A DNA stretch of 64,000 nt, taken from positions 1,010,781 through 1,074,780 of the forward strand of contig NZ_JAPUBT010000001.1 in NCBI RefSeq assembly GCF_030397665.1, read 5' to 3'. The notes beneath the pieces are model-generated. The model did not search any database, was not told the origin of the DNA, and was given only the letters and a program-made list of their open reading frames with translations. Every line of letters begins with the position of its first letter. Position 1 is the first letter of the stretch. This stretch comes from Janthinobacterium sp. SUN073 (GTDB lineage Bacteria > Pseudomonadota > Gammaproteobacteria > Burkholderiales > Burkholderiaceae_D). Below are positions 27,321-35,787 of this stretch, piece by piece. Made by a program: the position numbers and the translations under genes.

Positions 27321-27947
27321 ATGCAGGACTTTTTATTGATCGCCGCCGCCCACTTTCTTTCCCTGCTGTCGCCCGGTCCCGATTTTTTCCTGATCGCGCG
27401 CACCTCGCTGGCCCACGGCTGGCGCGGCGCCGCCGGCACGTGCGTGGGCATTACGCTGGCCAATGCGGTGTTTATCGTGGCGGCGTTTGCGGGACTATCG
27501 GTGCTAAAGGCGGGCAGTACGGCATTCATGCTGGTGCGGCTGGCCGGATGCGCCTATCTGCTGTACCTGGGCTGGCTGTTCCTGCGCCATGCGGGCAAGA
27601 GCAGCCTGGATGCCAAACCCGCCACCGGCAAGGCGCGCTGGCGCGGTGGTGTCGCGATGGGATTTGTCTCCGCCATCCTGAACCCGAAGAATGCGCTGTT
27701 CTACGTCAGCCTGGCGGCCGTGCTGGCCAGCCGGCACACCAGCGCGGGGGCGATGGTGGCGTATGGCGCGTGGATGATTTTTGCCGTGCTGGCGTGGGAT
27801 ATGGCGGTGGCGCTGGCCATCGGCAGCAGCGCCCTGCGGCAGCGCTTTGCGCGCGCGCTGCCGCTGCTGGAGCGGCTGTCGGGCGTGATGCTGATCGTGC
27901 TGGCGGTGGTGCTGTTGGCGGATCAGGCTGGCAATGGATCCAGGTAA
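27321..27947 (+). CDS. LysE/RhtB-family amino-acid exporter
   Basis: 208 residues with five or six hydrophobic segments. The family signature LSPGPDFFLIARTSLAHGWR lies near the N-terminus (residues about 16-35), and the second-repeat GFVSAILNPKNALFYVSL is the usual LysE/RhtB core. The start at 27321 has CAGGAG nine bases upstream. It is an inner-membrane exporter of amino acids or derivatives; the substrate is not predictable. Its last 25 bases overlap the end of a convergent unknown gene. The AraC regulator just upstream may control it. Confidence 0.9.
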   Translation: MQDFLLIAAAHFLSLLSPGPDFFLIARTSLAHGWRGAAGTCVGITLANAVFIVAAFAGLSVLKAGSTAFMLVRLAGCAYLLYLGWLFLRHAGKSSLDAKPATGKARWRGGVAMGFVSAILNPKNALFYVSLAAVLASRHTSAGAMVAYGAWMIFAVLAWDMAVALAIGSSALRQRFARALPLLERLSGVMLIVLAVVLLADQAGNGSR

Positions 27948-28462
27948 AACACGGCGTACACTTTCAGTGGCGACGTTTCCGTGGCTTTTTCCGAGCGCAC
28001 GACGGAGCAGTCGTCGGCGGCCAGGCTGCGCCAGTTCTGGATGCCGGCCTTGGCAAACATCGCGTGCGCGGGAGCATTCGCGGCCAGATCCAGCACCAGG
28101 CAGGCGTTGCGCGGGCCGGCGCCATAGTTGACGGCGCGGATCTCGATGCCGAAGGTCGTCATCCACGGTTCCCACAAGCCTTTTTCCTTGCCAGCGGCAA
28201 TACGCTCCAGCATCTCGCCAAACGTCAGGCCTTTCTTGACGGTATCGCGCAGTGCTTGCAACGACGGCGCCAGGCGGGGATCGGGCTGCTTGTTGCCGGC
28301 GCGAATTTCGGCGATCGCCTTCAATTCCTTGATGATGGCTGCATCGCGCTCCGTGTAGTCGCGCATGCGTGCGTAAAACTCGGCGTCGAGGAAGGGATTG
28401 ACGGTCAGCTTGGCGACGCCCTCTTCGCGGCGTTTCGGGGAAGGCGTGGTGGTTTTGGTCAT
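27923..28462 (-). CDS. Conserved-looking protein of unknown function
   Basis: 179 residues from the ATG at 28462 (MTKTTTPSPKRREEG); a TTG fifteen bases upstream would add five. The product is soluble, with no signal or membrane segment. It has a basic N-terminus, a charged helical middle (YTERDAAIIKELKAIAEIR) and a C-terminal region with WEPWMTTFGIEIRAVNYG and VYAVFYLDP that looks structured. I do not recognise the family. The codon usage and composition match neighbouring real genes better than a shadow frame does. It converges on the LysE gene with a 25-base overlap at the 3' ends. Confidence 0.6.
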   Translation of the reverse strand: MTKTTTPSPKRREEGVAKLTVNPFLDAEFYARMRDYTERDAAIIKELKAIAEIRAGNKQPDPRLAPSLQALRDTVKKGLTFGEMLERIAAGKEKGLWEPWMTTFGIEIRAVNYGAGPRNACLVLDLAANAPAHAMFAKAGIQNWRSLAADDCSVVRSEKATETSPLKVYAVFYLDPLPA

Positions 28463-28534
28463 GGCGGTGGAGGGCAAAATACGTTGAGGGGCGCCAGTGT
28501 ACCACCTTGCAGCGGCGCGGCCACTGGTGTTGCA

Positions 28535-29560
28535 TCAGCCCCTGGGAGCGGCCGTCGATTCGCGCACCACCAGTTCGGGTTTCAGGCGCACGTCGAGCAC
28601 CGCGGAATCGGGCGAGGCGATGGTTTGCAGGATCAGCCGGGCCGCTTCCGTGCCGATGCCGTGGTGGCGGATGCGGATGGTGGTGAGGGGCGGACGGATC
28701 ATGTCCATGTACGGCATGTCGTTGTGGCCCACCACGGAAATATCTTCCGGACAGCTCAAGCCCAGTTCGCGGATGGCATCGTAGCAGCCGAGGGCCACCA
28801 GGTCGCTGCCCGTCACCACGGCCGTCGTCCGCGGCGACTGGCGCAGCAGCTCCAGCAGGGCCGCCTTGCCGCATTCGCGCGAATAGCCGCTGCTTTCAAA
28901 CACGAACGCTTGCGAGGGATCGAGTTCGCTGGCCTGGATGGCGGCCAGGAAACCGAGGCGGCGCACGTGTCCTGTGGACAGGTTTTCCGGGCCGGCAATG
29001 TGCGCGATATGGCGGTGGCCCAGCGCCAGCAAGTGCTCGACGGCGAGGCGCATGCCGACCACGTCATCGCTGACGACGCAGGAAGCGACGCCCGTCTCGT
29101 CGCTGCGGTTGACGGTAACCACCGGCACGTTCTGGTCGATGCACATCTTGATGACGGGATCGTGGCGCCGTGCGGTAGCCAAAATCAGGCCGTCAACCTG
29201 CTGCCCCAGCAGCCGGTTGATGACGAACAACTGCTCTTCCTCGTCGGCACCCACGTTGGCGACGATGGCCAGGTAGCCATGCTTGCGCAAGCCTTCCTCG
29301 ATGCCCAGCAGGATGGGCGGGAACACAGCGTTGGTGATGTCGGGCAAGACCACGCCGATGATGCGCGACTTGCGCGTGACCAGGGTGGAGGCGGCGCGGT
29401 TGGGCCGGTAACCGAGCCGGCCCGCTTCGGCCAGCACGCGCGTGGCCACCTCGGCGCTGACCATTTGCCGCGTTGCCGGGTTCATCACGCGCGAGACGGT
29501 GGAAAAGTGCACGCCGCTGGCCCGCGCGACGTCGCTTAAGGTGGGGTTCTTGTTTGTCAT
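28535..29560 (-). CDS. LacI/GalR-family repressor
   Basis: 341 residues from the ATG at 29560. The N-terminal helix-turn-helix TLSDVARASGVHFSTVSRVM and hinge region are followed by a periplasmic-binding-protein-like effector domain (IIGVVLPDITNAVFPPI, VVTVNRSDETG, ISVVGHNDMPYMDMIRPPLTTI). This is the GntR-gluconate/fructose-repressor style of LacI protein; the effector is unknown. It is divergent from a malic enzyme gene, and two copies of a GCAAACGCTTGCA operator lie between them, one inside the malic-enzyme promoter and one just upstream of this gene's own promoter. The arrangement predicts autoregulation and repression of the neighbour. Confidence 0.93.
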   Translation of the reverse strand: MTNKNPTLSDVARASGVHFSTVSRVMNPATRQMVSAEVATRVLAEAGRLGYRPNRAASTLVTRKSRIIGVVLPDITNAVFPPILLGIEEGLRKHGYLAIVANVGADEEEQLFVINRLLGQQVDGLILATARRHDPVIKMCIDQNVPVVTVNRSDETGVASCVVSDDVVGMRLAVEHLLALGHRHIAHIAGPENLSTGHVRRLGFLAAIQASELDPSQAFVFESSGYSRECGKAALLELLRQSPRTTAVVTGSDLVALGCYDAIRELGLSCPEDISVVGHNDMPYMDMIRPPLTTIRIRHHGIGTEAARLILQTIASPDSAVLDVRLKPELVVRESTAAPRG

Positions 29561-29587
29561 GGGCTTCCCGGATCGCAATACGGTGAT

Positions 29588-29616
29588 TTTATCGCAAAAA
29601 ATGCCCATGCCGTCAA
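29588..29616 (-). promoter_or_regulatory. Predicted promoter of the LacI-type repressor gene
   Basis: On the minus strand, TTGACG (29611-29616) and GATAAA (29588-29593) are separated by exactly 17 bases. Operator copy 1 lies seven bases upstream of the -35 box. Confidence 0.5.
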
Positions 29617-29623
29617 AAACCGA

Positions 29624-29636
29624 GCAAACGCTTGCA
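29624..29636. promoter_or_regulatory. LacI-type operator, copy 1
   Basis: GCAAACGCTTGCA, a near-palindrome with the central CG typical of LacI/GalR operators. It is identical over 13 bases to copy 2, which begins 78 bases further on. It lies upstream of the repressor's own promoter. Confidence 0.75.
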
Positions 29637-29691
29637 TTGAAATAATGCCGTTGCCCAAAGCGGTTTTGAGACTCTTAAGTACAATCCAGCC

Positions 29692-29720
29692 TTGACAGCG
29701 TGCAAACGCTTGCATAACAT
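29692..29720 (+). promoter_or_regulatory. Malic-enzyme promoter with an operator occupying its spacer
   Basis: A perfect -35 TTGACA (29692-29697) and a -10 TAACAT (29715-29720, four of six) stand 17 bases apart. Operator copy 2 fills bases 29701-29714 of the spacer, so repressor binding would exclude RNA polymerase. Transcription would start near 29727, downstream of an in-frame ATG at 29719, which supports the start at 29767. Confidence 0.75.
29701..29714. promoter_or_regulatory. LacI-type operator, copy 2
   Basis: TGCAAACGCTTGCA between the -35 and -10 boxes of the malic-enzyme gene, repeating the 13-base core of copy 1. Confidence 0.8.
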
Positions 29721-29766
29721 GGCCCGGATTGACCACTCGGGCCTGGTTGCCCTTCCCAGAATTCTT

Positions 29767-31026
29767 ATGTCTACTTCCCACAGCAAGCACGCCGAACAGA
29801 ACGGCGAAACCTTCAACTTGAAAGAAGCCGCCCTCGCCTATCACGCGGAACCCCGCGCAGGCAAGATTTCCGTGACGCCAACCAAACCGCTGGGCGACGC
29901 CCGCGCCCTGACCCTGGCGTACTCGCCGGGCGTGGCCTTTGCCTGCGAAGCCATCGTGGAAGATCCGCGCACGGCCGGCATCTACACCTCGCGCAGCAAC
30001 CTGGTGGCCGTGATCACGAATGGCACGGCCGTGCTGGGCCTGGGCGATATCGGCCCGCTGGCCAGCAAACCGGTGATGGAAGGCAAAGCTTGCCTGTTCA
30101 AGCAATTTGCCGACGTCGACGTGTTCGACATCGAACTGGCCGAGAACGATCCCGACCTGTTCATCGACACCGTGGTGCGCATGGAGCCGACCTTCGGCGG
30201 CATCAACCTGGAAGACATCAAGGCCCCGGACTGCTTCTATATCGAGCAGCAATTGCGCAAGCGCATGAACATTCCCGTCTTCCACGATGACCAGCACGGC
30301 ACGGCCATCATCGTCGCAGCCGGCATCCTGAACGGCCTGGAACTGGTGGGCAAGGATATCGGCAATGTGAAAGTGGCCGTCTCGGGCGCCGGCGCGGCCT
30401 CGATCGCCTGCCTCGACCTGCTCGTCTCGCTGGGCCTGAACAAGTCGCTGCTGAAAGTGTGCGACAGCCAGGGCGTGATCTACCCGGGCCGCGATGCCAG
30501 CATGGAAGAGAACAAGGCGCGCTACGCGAACGACACCAGCGACCGCGACCTGGCCGACGCCATGGTTGGCGCCGACATCTTCATCGGCGTCTCGAAGGGT
30601 GGTGTGGTCAGTGCACAGATGGTCGAATCGATGGCCGCCAAGCCACTGATCTTCGCCCTGGCCAATCCGCATCCGGAAATCGCCCCGGAAAAAGTGCATG
30701 CCGTGCGCGACGACGCCATCGTGGCCACGGGCCGCTCGGATTACCCGAACCAGATCAACAACGTGCTGTGCTTCCCGTACATCTTCCGCGGTGCGCTCGA
30801 CGTGGGCGCCACCACCATCAACGAAGAAATGAAGCTGGCCTGCGTGCGCGCCATCGCCGCGCTGGCAAAAGAACCGTTGCCGGGCCACACCACCAGCGCG
30901 CTGACGCCGCTGCAACTGATACCATCGCCGTTCGACGAGCGCCTGCGCAGCTGGGTCGCGCCTGCCGTGTCGCAAGCGGCCATCGCCACCGGCGTGGCCA
31001 CGCGCGTGCCGGCCAGCGTCAAGTAA
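29767..31026 (+). CDS. Malic enzyme, short form without a phosphotransacetylase-like domain
   Basis: 419 residues from the ATG at 29767. It oxidatively decarboxylates malate to pyruvate with NAD or NADP. Catalytic landmarks are visible: [10 protein letters not shown] (Tyr), [15 protein letters not shown] (Lys), EDIKAPDCF and FHDDQHGTA (metal-binding Asp), and a Rossmann segment [17 protein letters not shown]. The protein ends where the malic domains end; the C-terminal phosphotransacetylase-like domain of MaeB-type enzymes (about 760 residues in total) is missing. The next bases are stop and intergenic, so this is a short form rather than a frameshift. It is the probable target of the divergent LacI-type repressor. 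Confidence 0.92.
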   Translation: MSTSHSKHAEQNGETFNLKEAALAYHAEPRAGKISVTPTKPLGDARALTLAYSPGVAFACEAIVEDPRTAGIYTSRSNLVAVITNGTAVLGLGDIGPLASKPVMEGKACLFKQFADVDVFDIELAENDPDLFIDTVVRMEPTFGGINLEDIKAPDCFYIEQQLRKRMNIPVFHDDQHGTAIIVAAGILNGLELVGKDIGNVKVAVSGAGAASIACLDLLVSLGLNKSLLKVCDSQGVIYPGRDASMEENKARYANDTSDRDLADAMVGADIFIGVSKGGVVSAQMVESMAAKPLIFALANPHPEIAPEKVHAVRDDAIVATGRSDYPNQINNVLCFPYIFRGALDVGATTINEEMKLACVRAIAALAKEPLPGHTTSALTPLQLIPSPFDERLRSWVAPAVSQAAIATGVATRVPASVK

Positions 31027-31055
31027 AGCAGTTGAGGTAAAGCAGGAAAGCAGGA

Positions 31056-31085
31056 CCGCGCCGCCCGCACATGGGGGCGGCGCGG
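31056..31085. terminator. GC-rich hairpin between convergent genes
   Basis: CCGCGCCGCCC (31056-31066) pairs perfectly with GGGCGGCGCGG (31075-31085) around an eight-base loop, between the ends of the malic enzyme and ligase genes. There is no T-run, so termination efficiency is uncertain. Confidence 0.5.
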
Positions 31086-31094
31086 ATTATCGGA

Positions 31095-32309
31095 TCAGTC
31101 CGGTACGCGGGGCTGCTGCCCCGCCCGCGCCGGCAAGGCGCCCGCCAGCGGAATCGCCAGCAAGATCATGAAGGCCATGCCGAAGACGCCATCGCGTATC
31201 ATCGCGTTGAACATGGCGCCCAGCATCAGCGACAAGGTCAGCATCCCCAGCCACATGCCACGCTCGCCTCCCGTGCGCCAGGCATGTACGAGCAAGCCCA
31301 CCAGTATCCACAGCAGTGCCAACAGGCCGAACAGGCCGATTTCCGACATGTACAGCATGTAGTCATTGTGCGGCGTCAATTGAACGTTGATCGGAGTACC
31401 CACTGTCCTGGCCCGGTATTCCTGCAGCCAGGTTCCCACGCCATGCCCCTGCAGCGGTTTCTCGGCAATGATTTGCAAGGTGACGCCATACATCGCCAGG
31501 CGAATGCCTTGCTCGCTGGTTTGCTTGCCTTCGGAAAAGGCGTCGATATCGGCCACCGTGTTGTCGACGCGCTGGCGCAGGCCCGACGCTTGCGCCAGCA
31601 GCAAGGTCAGCAGCATACCCACGGACAGCACGCCCAGCACATTGCGCCACGACAGATGCAGGTGGCGCGCACCGATGAGCATGCACAGCATGACAAAGAT
31701 CAGGCTCCCTGTGCGTGTCTTGCCCAGCAACAGACCGGCCACAGCCACATACAGGAATTGCAGCAGGCGTGGCCAGTTGACGGGCCGCGCCGGCTGCTCG
31801 CTCAACTGGAACAGCATCCAGGCGGAAGCGATGCCCAGCAATATTCCCAGCAAGATCGACTTGTTGCCGGCATAAAACACATAACTGCGGAAAAAGCTCA
31901 CATTCGGCAACACGCCCAGGTAATTGAGATAAAACAGGGTGGCGGCCACCGTGGCGCCGGCAAAGAAGGTCTTGACGGCGCGGTGCTGCCACGCGCCAGG
32001 ACCGATGCTGGCAAAAAATAACAAGAAGACAAAAATCTGGTAATGCACGATATCGGTCCAGAATTCGCTGGGCGGACGCTCGAGGAAGATGCCGGCGCCC
32101 ACGGAGACGACGCTCAGCGCCAGCACCGGCCAGCGCAGCGGGCTTTCCTTGACGTGACGCCAGCGGGTGGCAAAGTTTCCGGCCAGCAGGTAGGCGATGA
32201 TGAACGCCACCACGCCGGTGTACATGAAGCCGATTGGAAAGAACAGGGTGAACGGCAAGACGGCAAGGATGGCTTGAGGCCATTGTGAACGGCGGGCAAA
32301 GAAATTCAT
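31095..32309 (-). CDS. O-antigen ligase/Wzy_C-type membrane protein
   Basis: 404 residues from the ATG at 32309, with about ten to twelve membrane spans and one large extracytoplasmic loop. The loop ends in the family's GHGVGTWLQEYR segment followed by TPHNDYMLYMSEIGLFG, which matches the PF04932 (Wzy_C) signature shared by WaaL ligases and some polymerases. In the periplasm it would transfer an undecaprenyl-linked glycan to lipid A-core or another acceptor. It is 8.5 kb from the polysaccharide locus and transcribed alone, so it may be the general ligase; a protein O-glycosyl ligase is a possible alternative. No Shine-Dalgarno is evident. Confidence 0.8.
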   Translation of the reverse strand: MNFFARRSQWPQAILAVLPFTLFFPIGFMYTGVVAFIIAYLLAGNFATRWRHVKESPLRWPVLALSVVSVGAGIFLERPPSEFWTDIVHYQIFVFLLFFASIGPGAWQHRAVKTFFAGATVAATLFYLNYLGVLPNVSFFRSYVFYAGNKSILLGILLGIASAWMLFQLSEQPARPVNWPRLLQFLYVAVAGLLLGKTRTGSLIFVMLCMLIGARHLHLSWRNVLGVLSVGMLLTLLLAQASGLRQRVDNTVADIDAFSEGKQTSEQGIRLAMYGVTLQIIAEKPLQGHGVGTWLQEYRARTVGTPINVQLTPHNDYMLYMSEIGLFGLLALLWILVGLLVHAWRTGGERGMWLGMLTLSLMLGAMFNAMIRDGVFGMAFMILLAIPLAGALPARAGQQPRVPD

Positions 32310-32429
32310 GGAGGGAGGGGCTCGGTATCTAGTGAAAAACGGTGGCGCTGCAGCGCGACACACGGTGGCACGCCGGCGCAGCAAAGCAGTATCGCCTATG
32401 CATCAAGGCAAGTCAAACCGCTGCCCGGG

Positions 32430-33818
32430 CTAGCCGGACGGCGCCAGTGGCAGGCGTACTTCCACCAGCAAGCCCTGGCCGCCGCTGGCGCGGTGCAGCT
32501 GGATGGTGCCGCCATGCTGCTGCACCACGGAAGCGACGATGGCCAGGCCCAGGCCGCTGCCAGGCTGGGCCTGCTGCGGCGCACGGAAGAAGCGGTCAAA
32601 CACGCGTTCATACAGGGCCGGCGCAATGCCCGGCCCCTGGTCCGCCACGTGCAGCACCGCCTGGCCCCGCTCGGCATGCAGCGACACCGTCACGCTGCCG
32701 CCATGCGGGCTGTACTTGATGGCGTTTTCCACCAGGTTGTCGATCAGCGATACCAGGCTCTCGCGCTGGCCCGGCACCTGCAGCGTGACGCTGGCTTGCA
32801 GCTCCAGCTCGATGCCGCCCACCTGCGCCAGGCCGGACAAGGCGGCCAACCGGTCTTGCAGCAGGATATCGAGCGCCTGTGGCGGCCGTTCGCCCGCCTG
32901 CGCCTGCACTTCGCTGCGCGTCAGCTGCAGCAACTGCCCCACCAGGCGCGCGGCGCGGTTGCCGCTGTTCAAAATTCCATCAAGCAATTCTTGCTGGCGC
33001 GGGTCGCTGGCCTGGGCCTGCAAGGCTTCGACATTCACACGCATGGCCGCCAATGGCGTGCGCAGCTCATGCGTGGCGTCGGCGATGAAGCTGCGTTCGC
33101 GCGCGGCGCTGGTGCCCACGCGTTGCAGCAGCGCATTGATATTGTCGACCAGCGCCGCCAGTTCGCCATGCGGTGGCTTGAAGGCCAGCGGGCGCAAATC
33201 CTGCGGCCCCCGCGCCGCCACCTCTTGCGCTACCTTGCGCCACGGGCGCATGGCCAGGCGGATCGACAGCCAGGCCGGTAGCAACAGGAAAGGCAGACTG
33301 ATCAGTAACGGCAGCAGGTAATAGCCGTGTGAATTGATCGTGATGAAAAACTGCCATGGGCCGCCCACCTCCAGCACCGTCACGCGCGTGCGGCCCTCGG
33401 TCAGGCTGCGGCTGCGCCAGGCCTGGCCCTTGATGTACACCACTTCCATCTGCTCGGGGCCGGCGCTGCGGATACCGCTGGGCGCCTCCGGCGACTTGTA
33501 GACCAGCTCGCCGCCGCGCCACACCAGGATACGCGGTGCCAGTTCCGGCACTTGCCCCATTTCAAACTCCTCGCGCAGGGCTTCATCGATCATGCGCAAG
33601 CTGTGCTGCTGGCGGGCCGGCTGGTCGGCCAGGTTATCGGCCACGCTGATAATGGCGCGCAATACCCCGCGGCCCACATTACTGGCTTCGCCCGTCCCCT
33701 CGAACAGCACATAGGCCACGGCCAGGCTCCACAGCACCGTCAGCATCAGCATCTGCGCCATCATCAGGCGGCGCACCAGCGTGGGCCGGCGCAGCATGGC
33801 CCATACGTGGCCGATCAT
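32430..33818 (-). CDS. Sensor histidine kinase (QseC/PmrB-like)
   Basis: 462 residues: a membrane span at about 18-40, a periplasmic sensor of about 125 residues, a second span near 165-188, then the kinase core. The H-box is ADATHELRTPLAA with His250; the N-box is LVENAIKYSPHGG; G-boxes DQGPGIAP and GSGLGLAIV and the F-box are present. Its ATG overlaps the stop of the response regulator as ATGA, so the pair is co-translated. The neighbouring divergent MipA/OmpV gene is a likely target. The signal is unknown, though QseC/PmrB-like sensors often respond to cations or envelope stress. Confidence 0.94.
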   Translation of the reverse strand: MIGHVWAMLRRPTLVRRLMMAQMLMLTVLWSLAVAYVLFEGTGEASNVGRGVLRAIISVADNLADQPARQQHSLRMIDEALREEFEMGQVPELAPRILVWRGGELVYKSPEAPSGIRSAGPEQMEVVYIKGQAWRSRSLTEGRTRVTVLEVGGPWQFFITINSHGYYLLPLLISLPFLLLPAWLSIRLAMRPWRKVAQEVAARGPQDLRPLAFKPPHGELAALVDNINALLQRVGTSAARERSFIADATHELRTPLAAMRVNVEALQAQASDPRQQELLDGILNSGNRAARLVGQLLQLTRSEVQAQAGERPPQALDILLQDRLAALSGLAQVGGIELELQASVTLQVPGQRESLVSLIDNLVENAIKYSPHGGSVTVSLHAERGQAVLHVADQGPGIAPALYERVFDRFFRAPQQAQPGSGLGLAIVASVVQQHGGTIQLHRASGGQGLLVEVRLPLAPSG

Positions 33819-34501
33819 GCCGACGCGCCCGGTGCCGCAGGGGAATCGCCTTGCTGGTCGATGACATAGCCGACGCCACGCACGGTGCGGATATAGCCCT
33901 CGCCTATCTTGCGGCGCAAGTTACCCATATGCACATCCAGCGTATTGCTGGCGTTGGCCAGACCACCGGGCAGGATATGCTCTTCCAGCACGCGGCGCGT
34001 GATGACTCTGTTGGCGCGCATCAGCAGGGTTTTCAGCAGCGCATATTCGCTGGCCGTCAGTTCCACCGGCCGCCCCTGCACGCTGACCCGGCGCGTGGGC
34101 ACCTGCAGCAGCAAGCCGCGCAGTTCGATGGTGTCGCCATCGAAGCCATAGCTGCGGCGGGCCAGTGCGCGCACGCGCGACAGCAGCTCGGCCAGCACGA
34201 AAGGCTTGACCAGGTAATCATCGGCGCCGCCATCGAGGCCGCGCAAGCGCTGCTCCAGCGTATCGCGGGCGCTCAGGATGAGCACCGGCAGACGCGCGGC
34301 GCGCAGCCGGGCCAGCAAGTCGAGGCCATCGCCGTCCGGCAAGCCCAGGTCCAGCAGCACCAGTTCGCAGCTGTCGTGCTCGATGCTGCGCGCCGCGTCT
34401 TCCAGGCTGCGCACCCACACCACTTGCATGCCCTGGTCGCGCAGGGCGATGCGCACGCCGTTGCCCAGGTCCATGTCGTCTTCAATCAGCAGTATTTTCA
34501 T
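33815..34501 (-). CDS. OmpR/PhoB-family response regulator
   Basis: 228 residues from the ATG at 34501. The receiver domain has the acidic pocket IEDD, the phospho-acceptor Asp51 in LLDLGLPDGDG, and the conserved Lys in DDYLVKPF. The winged-helix domain ends NTLDVHMGNLRRKIG...IRTVRGVGYVI, the OmpR/PhoB signature. The frame is open for over 1 kb upstream, but that part is the antisense of the MipA/OmpV gene and is not included. It overlaps the kinase gene by four bases and is 159 bases from a divergent outer-membrane protein gene. Confidence 0.95.
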   Translation of the reverse strand: MKILLIEDDMDLGNGVRIALRDQGMQVVWVRSLEDAARSIEHDSCELVLLDLGLPDGDGLDLLARLRAARLPVLILSARDTLEQRLRGLDGGADDYLVKPFVLAELLSRVRALARRSYGFDGDTIELRGLLLQVPTRRVSVQGRPVELTASEYALLKTLLMRANRVITRRVLEEHILPGGLANASNTLDVHMGNLRRKIGEGYIRTVRGVGYVIDQQGDSPAAPGASA

Positions 34502-34660
34502 GGTGAGTATTAAACCACCGCAAGCTGAAGAATGGGTAAAGAAGCGCTCTTCATGCAATCTTAATAAAAGGCTCATTTCTCCTTCATGGCACAGGCCGAT
34601 ACTAGCCGCAGTCAATCGAGCCACTCCGGACTCGGTTCTCCACCTGACGGAAAACATCTT

Positions 34661-35479
34661 ATGCAAGCAACTACTACCCTGTCCTCGACCCTGACACTGG
34701 CCAGCCTGCTTTTCATGCCTTTGTCCGCCCTGGCGGCCGAGCCAGCCTCCGGCAATGTCTTCACCATCGGTGGCGGCGTCGGCGCCGCCACCAGCTACTC
34801 GGGCGGCGACAAGATCCAGGCCTTGCCTGTCATCATCCTCGATTACGCCATGAGCAACGGCTTCTTCGCCAGTACCACGCGCGGCCTCGGCTATGGCGGC
34901 CAGGCCGGGCCCTTCAGCTACAGCGCCGCGCTCGGCTATCGTGGCGAGCGCGCCGACCACAAGCGCACGGGCGTCAATGGCATGGGCGGCAGCAACTACC
35001 TGAAGGGCATGGGTGCCGTCAAGGGCAACGCCAGCGCCCTGCTGGGGATGGGTTATTCGCCGCTGCCAGGCCTGCAGCTGAGCGTTTCGAGCGACATTCC
35101 CCTGACACAGCGCGACAATGGCGCCAATCTGCACCTGGGCGCCAGCGGCCAGATCTATGGCCGCAGCGACAGCAAGGGCCAGCAGCAGGACACCGTCAGC
35201 CTGAGCCTGCAAGCGGGCTGGGGCGAGAAAAAATATGTGCAGACCATGTACGGCGTGACGGCCGTCCAGGCCGCCAACACGGCGTTCAAGCGCTACACGC
35301 CCAAGGGTGGCTTCTATGAAGCGCAGGCCAGCGCCAGCTGGGAACACCGGATCGACGCGCGCTGGAGCGTCAACACCCTGGTCGGCGTGACGACCCTGCT
35401 GGGCGACGCCGGCAAGAGCCCCATCGTGCAGCGCAAGACCACGCCGATCGGCGCCGTCTACGCCACCTACCGTTATTGA
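34661..35479 (+). CDS. MipA/OmpV-family outer-membrane protein
   Basis: 272 residues from the ATG at 34661. A signal peptide of about 26 residues ends LSALAAE. The mature protein alternates Gly and aromatic residues in beta-strand style (GGGVGAATSYSGGDKIQALP, GLGYGGQAGPFSYSAALGYR) and finishes with an aromatic C-terminal residue in YATYRY, as expected for an outer-membrane barrel. Family members act as MltA-interacting scaffolds or small porin-like proteins. It is divergent from the two-component system at 33815-34501, which probably regulates it. No direct repeats for regulator binding were identified with confidence in the 159-base gap. Confidence 0.87.
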   Translation: MQATTTLSSTLTLASLLFMPLSALAAEPASGNVFTIGGGVGAATSYSGGDKIQALPVIILDYAMSNGFFASTTRGLGYGGQAGPFSYSAALGYRGERADHKRTGVNGMGGSNYLKGMGAVKGNASALLGMGYSPLPGLQLSVSSDIPLTQRDNGANLHLGASGQIYGRSDSKGQQQDTVSLSLQAGWGEKKYVQTMYGVTAVQAANTAFKRYTPKGGFYEAQASASWEHRIDARWSVNTLVGVTTLLGDAGKSPIVQRKTTPIGAVYATYRY

Positions 35480-35553
35480 CCTCAGGCAAGGAAACGGCAA
35501 GCCACGCCTGCCGCCGCGCACGACAAAAAGCATGGCGCCCGCAATCCTGTTAC

Positions 35554-35719
35554 GCTAAGTAATCCTCATGAAATTATTGTGAAGTTATGACGAACAGAAC
35601 CGGATGCTATGCAAGGCGCCTGCTGCGACGCAGTGCGAGCACTGCTAGCAGCGGGCAACGCCGCAGAGCGCCGGTTATGGAAGTTAGAAATCACAATAAT
35701 TTATTGGGGGTTACTTAGC
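35554..35719. mobile_element. MITE-like element with 29-bp terminal inverted repeats
   Basis: Left end 35554-35582 begins GCTAAGTAATCC and ends AAATTATTGTGA; the right end 35691-35719 is its inverted copy, matching at 25 of 29 positions. The 166-base unit carries internal palindromes, including GCAGTGC-GA-GCACTGC (35630-35645), and no credible coding frame. This is the structure of a small non-autonomous element or a structured intergenic repeat. No convincing target-site duplication was found. It accounts for most of the 308-base gap between 35480 and 35787. Confidence 0.6.
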
Positions 35720-35787
35720 ACGACCGGTTGGCGCCTTGTTCACGCCTGGCGCTCACCGGTTCCCCCAACGTTTACCAGGAGGCATTC

